DNA of 64,000 nucleotides from Zetaproteobacteria bacterium. GTDB taxonomy: Bacteria > Pseudomonadota > Zetaproteobacteria > Mariprofundales > Mariprofundaceae. Location of the stretch: contig PEAA01000001.1 in NCBI GenBank assembly GCA_002753275.1, forward strand, positions 1-64,000, read 5' to 3'. This document shows positions 61,761 through 64,000 of the stretch, piece by piece. The notes under the pieces were generated by a model, which ran no database searches, was not told the origin of the DNA, and saw nothing but the letters and a program-made list of their open reading frames with translations. Every line of letters starts with the position of its first letter. The stretch's first letter is position 1. A program made the translations under genes and the position numbers.

Positions 61761-63194
61761 TTAGCTATTTAACAAGAGTTTCAAGCGTTCATTGACCAAT
61801 GCAGGATTTGCTTGACCACGGCTTGCTTTCATCACTTGCCCGACAAAAAATCCAAACAGACGATCTTTGCCTGATTTGAATTCAGCGACCGAATCGGGGT
61901 TGGCATCAAGAACGGTTTGAATCATGGCATCAATAGCTCCTGTGTCTGAAACTTGCTTCAACCCTTTGGCTTCGATAATAGTATCGGCACTTTGACCGCA
62001 CCGCATCATCTCATCCAAGACATCTTTAGCAATTTTTCCTGAAATGGTATTGTCGGCAATACGATCCAGTAAGAGTCCTAGCGCGCTGGCTGAAACAGGC
62101 GAATTTACGATCTCATGCCCCGACTCTTTCAGGCGACCCAAAAGCTCATTGGCGAGCCAGTTGGCAGCGATTTTTGGATTGGCAGGATGCGCCGCGATTA
62201 AATCTTCAAGGTAACGGGCAAGCTCCAGTGTTTGTGATAAAACATCAGCATCATAGGATGAAAGTCCATATTCGCGCTCAAAGCGTTGACGCAACTGGCT
62301 AGGTAGTTCTGGCATGCCGGCTTTGATTGCTGCAACCTCTTCAGCAGTGACCCGCAGTGCTGGCAGATCAGGCTCGGGGAAGTAACGGTAGTCGTGCGCT
62401 TCCTCTTTGCTACGCATTGAACGAGATTCGCCTTTGACGGAGTCATACAAACGGGTCTCTTGCACGACCTGACCGCCATCTTCGATAATCTCAATCTGAC
62501 GGACAACCTCATAGTCAATTGCTTGTTTGATAAAGCGGAAGGAGTTAAGGTTTTTCAACTCGGCACGGGTGCCAAGAGGTGCGCCAAAACGACGCACGGA
62601 AACATTGGCATCACAACGGAATTGGCCTTTTTCCATATCCGCACCGGATACATCGAGGAAGCGGATCAATTGATGTAACTGTTTTAAGTACGCGACGGCT
62701 TCATCGGCACTACGCATATCGGGTTCGGAAACGATCTCCATTAATGGAACGCCCGAGCGGTTTAAGTCGATGTGTGAAACACTATCTAAACCTTCATGCA
62801 TCGATTTTCCCGCATCCTCTTCCATGTGAATACGGGTAATACCAATCCGTTTTTCACCACCACCTTCTACAGGGATGTCGAGATGCCCATGTTCAACCAA
62901 CGGTACAGTGAATTGTGAAATTTGATACCCTTTAGGGAGATCAGGGTAAAAATAATTTTTACGATCAAATTTCGATTCAAGATTGATGGTTGCATCAATC
63001 GCAAGGCCTGTAAGAATCGTTTTCTGTACCGCTTCATTGTTAAGGACAGGAAGCTGCCCTGGCATCCCCAAACAGACTGGACAAGTTTGCGAGTTGGGTT
63101 CTGCACCAAATTCTGTTGAACAACCACAAAACGCCTTGGTCTTTGAATTGATCTGTGTGTGGACCTCAAGTCCGATTACGACTTCCCAGCTCAT
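61761..63194 (-). CDS. gatB: Asp-tRNA(Asn)/Glu-tRNA(Gln) amidotransferase subunit B
   Basis: 477 residues. It converts mischarged Glu-tRNAGln or Asp-tRNAAsn with GatA and GatC. The N-terminus [19 protein letters not shown], zinc cysteines FCGC and CPVCLGMPG, and the synthetase-like domain with [14 protein letters not shown] are typical. GGAGG precedes the ATG at 63194. It overlaps gatA by four bases. Confidence 0.97.
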   Translation of the reverse strand: MSWEVVIGLEVHTQINSKTKAFCGCSTEFGAEPNSQTCPVCLGMPGQLPVLNNEAVQKTILTGLAIDATINLESKFDRKNYFYPDLPKGYQISQFTVPLVEHGHLDIPVEGGGEKRIGITRIHMEEDAGKSMHEGLDSVSHIDLNRSGVPLMEIVSEPDMRSADEAVAYLKQLHQLIRFLDVSGADMEKGQFRCDANVSVRRFGAPLGTRAELKNLNSFRFIKQAIDYEVVRQIEIIEDGGQVVQETRLYDSVKGESRSMRSKEEAHDYRYFPEPDLPALRVTAEEVAAIKAGMPELPSQLRQRFEREYGLSSYDADVLSQTLELARYLEDLIAAHPANPKIAANWLANELLGRLKESGHEIVNSPVSASALGLLLDRIADNTISGKIAKDVLDEMMRCGQSADTIIEAKGLKQVSDTGAIDAMIQTVLDANPDSVAEFKSGKDRLFGFFVGQVMKASRGQANPALVNERLKLLLNS

Positions 63195-64000
63195 TGAAAT
63201 GCCTCCGGATGTTGTTGATGCCAAGTTGTGGCGGATTCATAAGCACTTGCCGCACCAAGCAAACAATCTTCCTGCCATGCTGGTGCAATCCACTGCATGC
63301 CGACGGGGAGGCCGTTCACGAAGCCACATGGCTGTGACAGTGCAGGAAGCCCCGCCAAGTTTACCGCAATGGTGAAAATATCGGAGAGATACATGGTCAA
63401 TGGATCATCGGCTTTTTCACCCAAGGCAAAGGCTGTGATCGGGCTTGTGGGAGTGGCAATGAGATCTACTTTTTCAAAAGCCTCTAAAAAATCTTGACGA
63501 ATCAAGGTGCGAACACGCTGAGCTTTGATGTAATAGGCATCATAATAGCCGGATGAGAGCGCGAATGTTCCCGTTAAAATGCGTCGTTTGACCTCGTTGC
63601 CAAAGCCCTCATCACGCGAGCGCATATAGAGATCATTTAAATCTTCCGGGTTATCGCAGCGCTGACCAAAGCGTACACCATCATAGCGTGACAAATTTGC
63701 AGAGGCCTCCGAAGGTGCAATCACATAGTAGGCGGCAACAGCCGACTCGGTATGCGGCAGTGAGATATCAACAATTTCTGCGCCAAGTGCTTCGCACTGT
63801 TTGAGTGCGTTTTCAATGGTGGCTCGAACATCAGCATCCATACCTTCAATAAAATACTCTTTGGGTTTACCAATGCGTAAGCCTTTCATATCCCGTTGAT
63901 CACAAGCGCCGAGCCAATCGATAGTTGGTGCATCCATGACTGATGTGGAATCGCCCGCATCATGCCCAGACATTACAGCGGTTAACATCGCCGAATCTTT
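63191..64000 (-). CDS. gatA: Amidotransferase subunit A, C-terminal part
   Basis: Open to the right edge: 269 codons plus stop of the C-terminal part. The frame shows [13 protein letters not shown], the conserved GatA block, [20 protein letters not shown] and [15 protein letters not shown]. The amidase Ser-cisSer-Lys triad lies upstream, outside the window. It overlaps gatB by four bases. Confidence 0.95.
   Translation of the reverse strand, partial: KDSAMLTAVMSGHDAGDSTSVMDAPTIDWLGACDQRDMKGLRIGKPKEYFIEGMDADVRATIENALKQCEALGAEIVDISLPHTESAVAAYYVIAPSEASANLSRYDGVRFGQRCDNPEDLNDLYMRSRDEGFGNEVKRRILTGTFALSSGYYDAYYIKAQRVRTLIRQDFLEAFEKVDLIATPTSPITAFALGEKADDPLTMYLSDIFTIAVNLAGLPALSQPCGFVNGLPVGMQWIAPAWQEDCLLGAASAYESATTWHQQHPEAFQ

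Overview
The window looks like a chromosomal segment from a Gram-negative proteobacterium. Lipoproteins, porins, an RND pump, EF-P, CmoA/CmoB and GltB/GltD all point that way, and gene order and protein style resemble Gammaproteobacteria or Zetaproteobacteria. I cannot place it more precisely without a search. Genes are densely packed, often with 4-base ATGA overlaps. No rRNA, tRNA or CRISPR array was seen.

Left edge (1-1680): an AT-rich partial gene with a PD-(D/E)XK-type nuclease signature starts 17 bases after what looks like the right half of an integron attC site. The attC is cut by a decayed IS3-family element. This reads as the edge of an integron cassette array.

Carbon storage and pentose-phosphate block (1682-18286): on the minus strand gnd-zwf-pgl, then glgC, a GH57 glucanase, malQ and a BaiN/HI0933-type flavoprotein. 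On the plus strand are pgm, glgB and a MHYT-domain hybrid histidine kinase. Together they interconvert glucose-6-P, glucose-1-P, ADP-glucose and branched glucan, and drain glucose-6-P oxidatively. Glycogen synthase and phosphorylase are not in the window. Between gnd and pgm lie mobile-element relics, including an ArdC-like antirestriction fragment.

Middle (18412-43040): gloB, a CDF metal transporter, a phosphomannomutase/phosphoglucomutase, a Rep-type helicase, acnA with a Sel1-repeat lipoprotein, pflB-pflA, a decayed RAYT (REP-associated Y1 transposase) with REP-like repeats nearby, tex, an efp-outer-membrane-factor-RND operon with no adaptor gene, an unknown acidic protein, and xseA-M23 peptidase-folK.

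Phosphate block (43075-53383): pstS, an attenuator-like hairpin, pstC-pstA-pstB and two phoU paralogues, preceded by a methyl-accepting chemoreceptor and two related porins. I see Pho-box-like tandem 7-mers upstream of the chemoreceptor, pstS and one porin, so this looks like a Pho regulon that includes a phosphate-starvation chemoreceptor.

Right end (53501-64000): an FmdB-type zinc ribbon protein, cmoA-cmoB (tRNA wobble U34 modification), gltB-gltD (glutamate synthase) and gatA-gatB (tRNA amidotransferase; gatA runs off the window).
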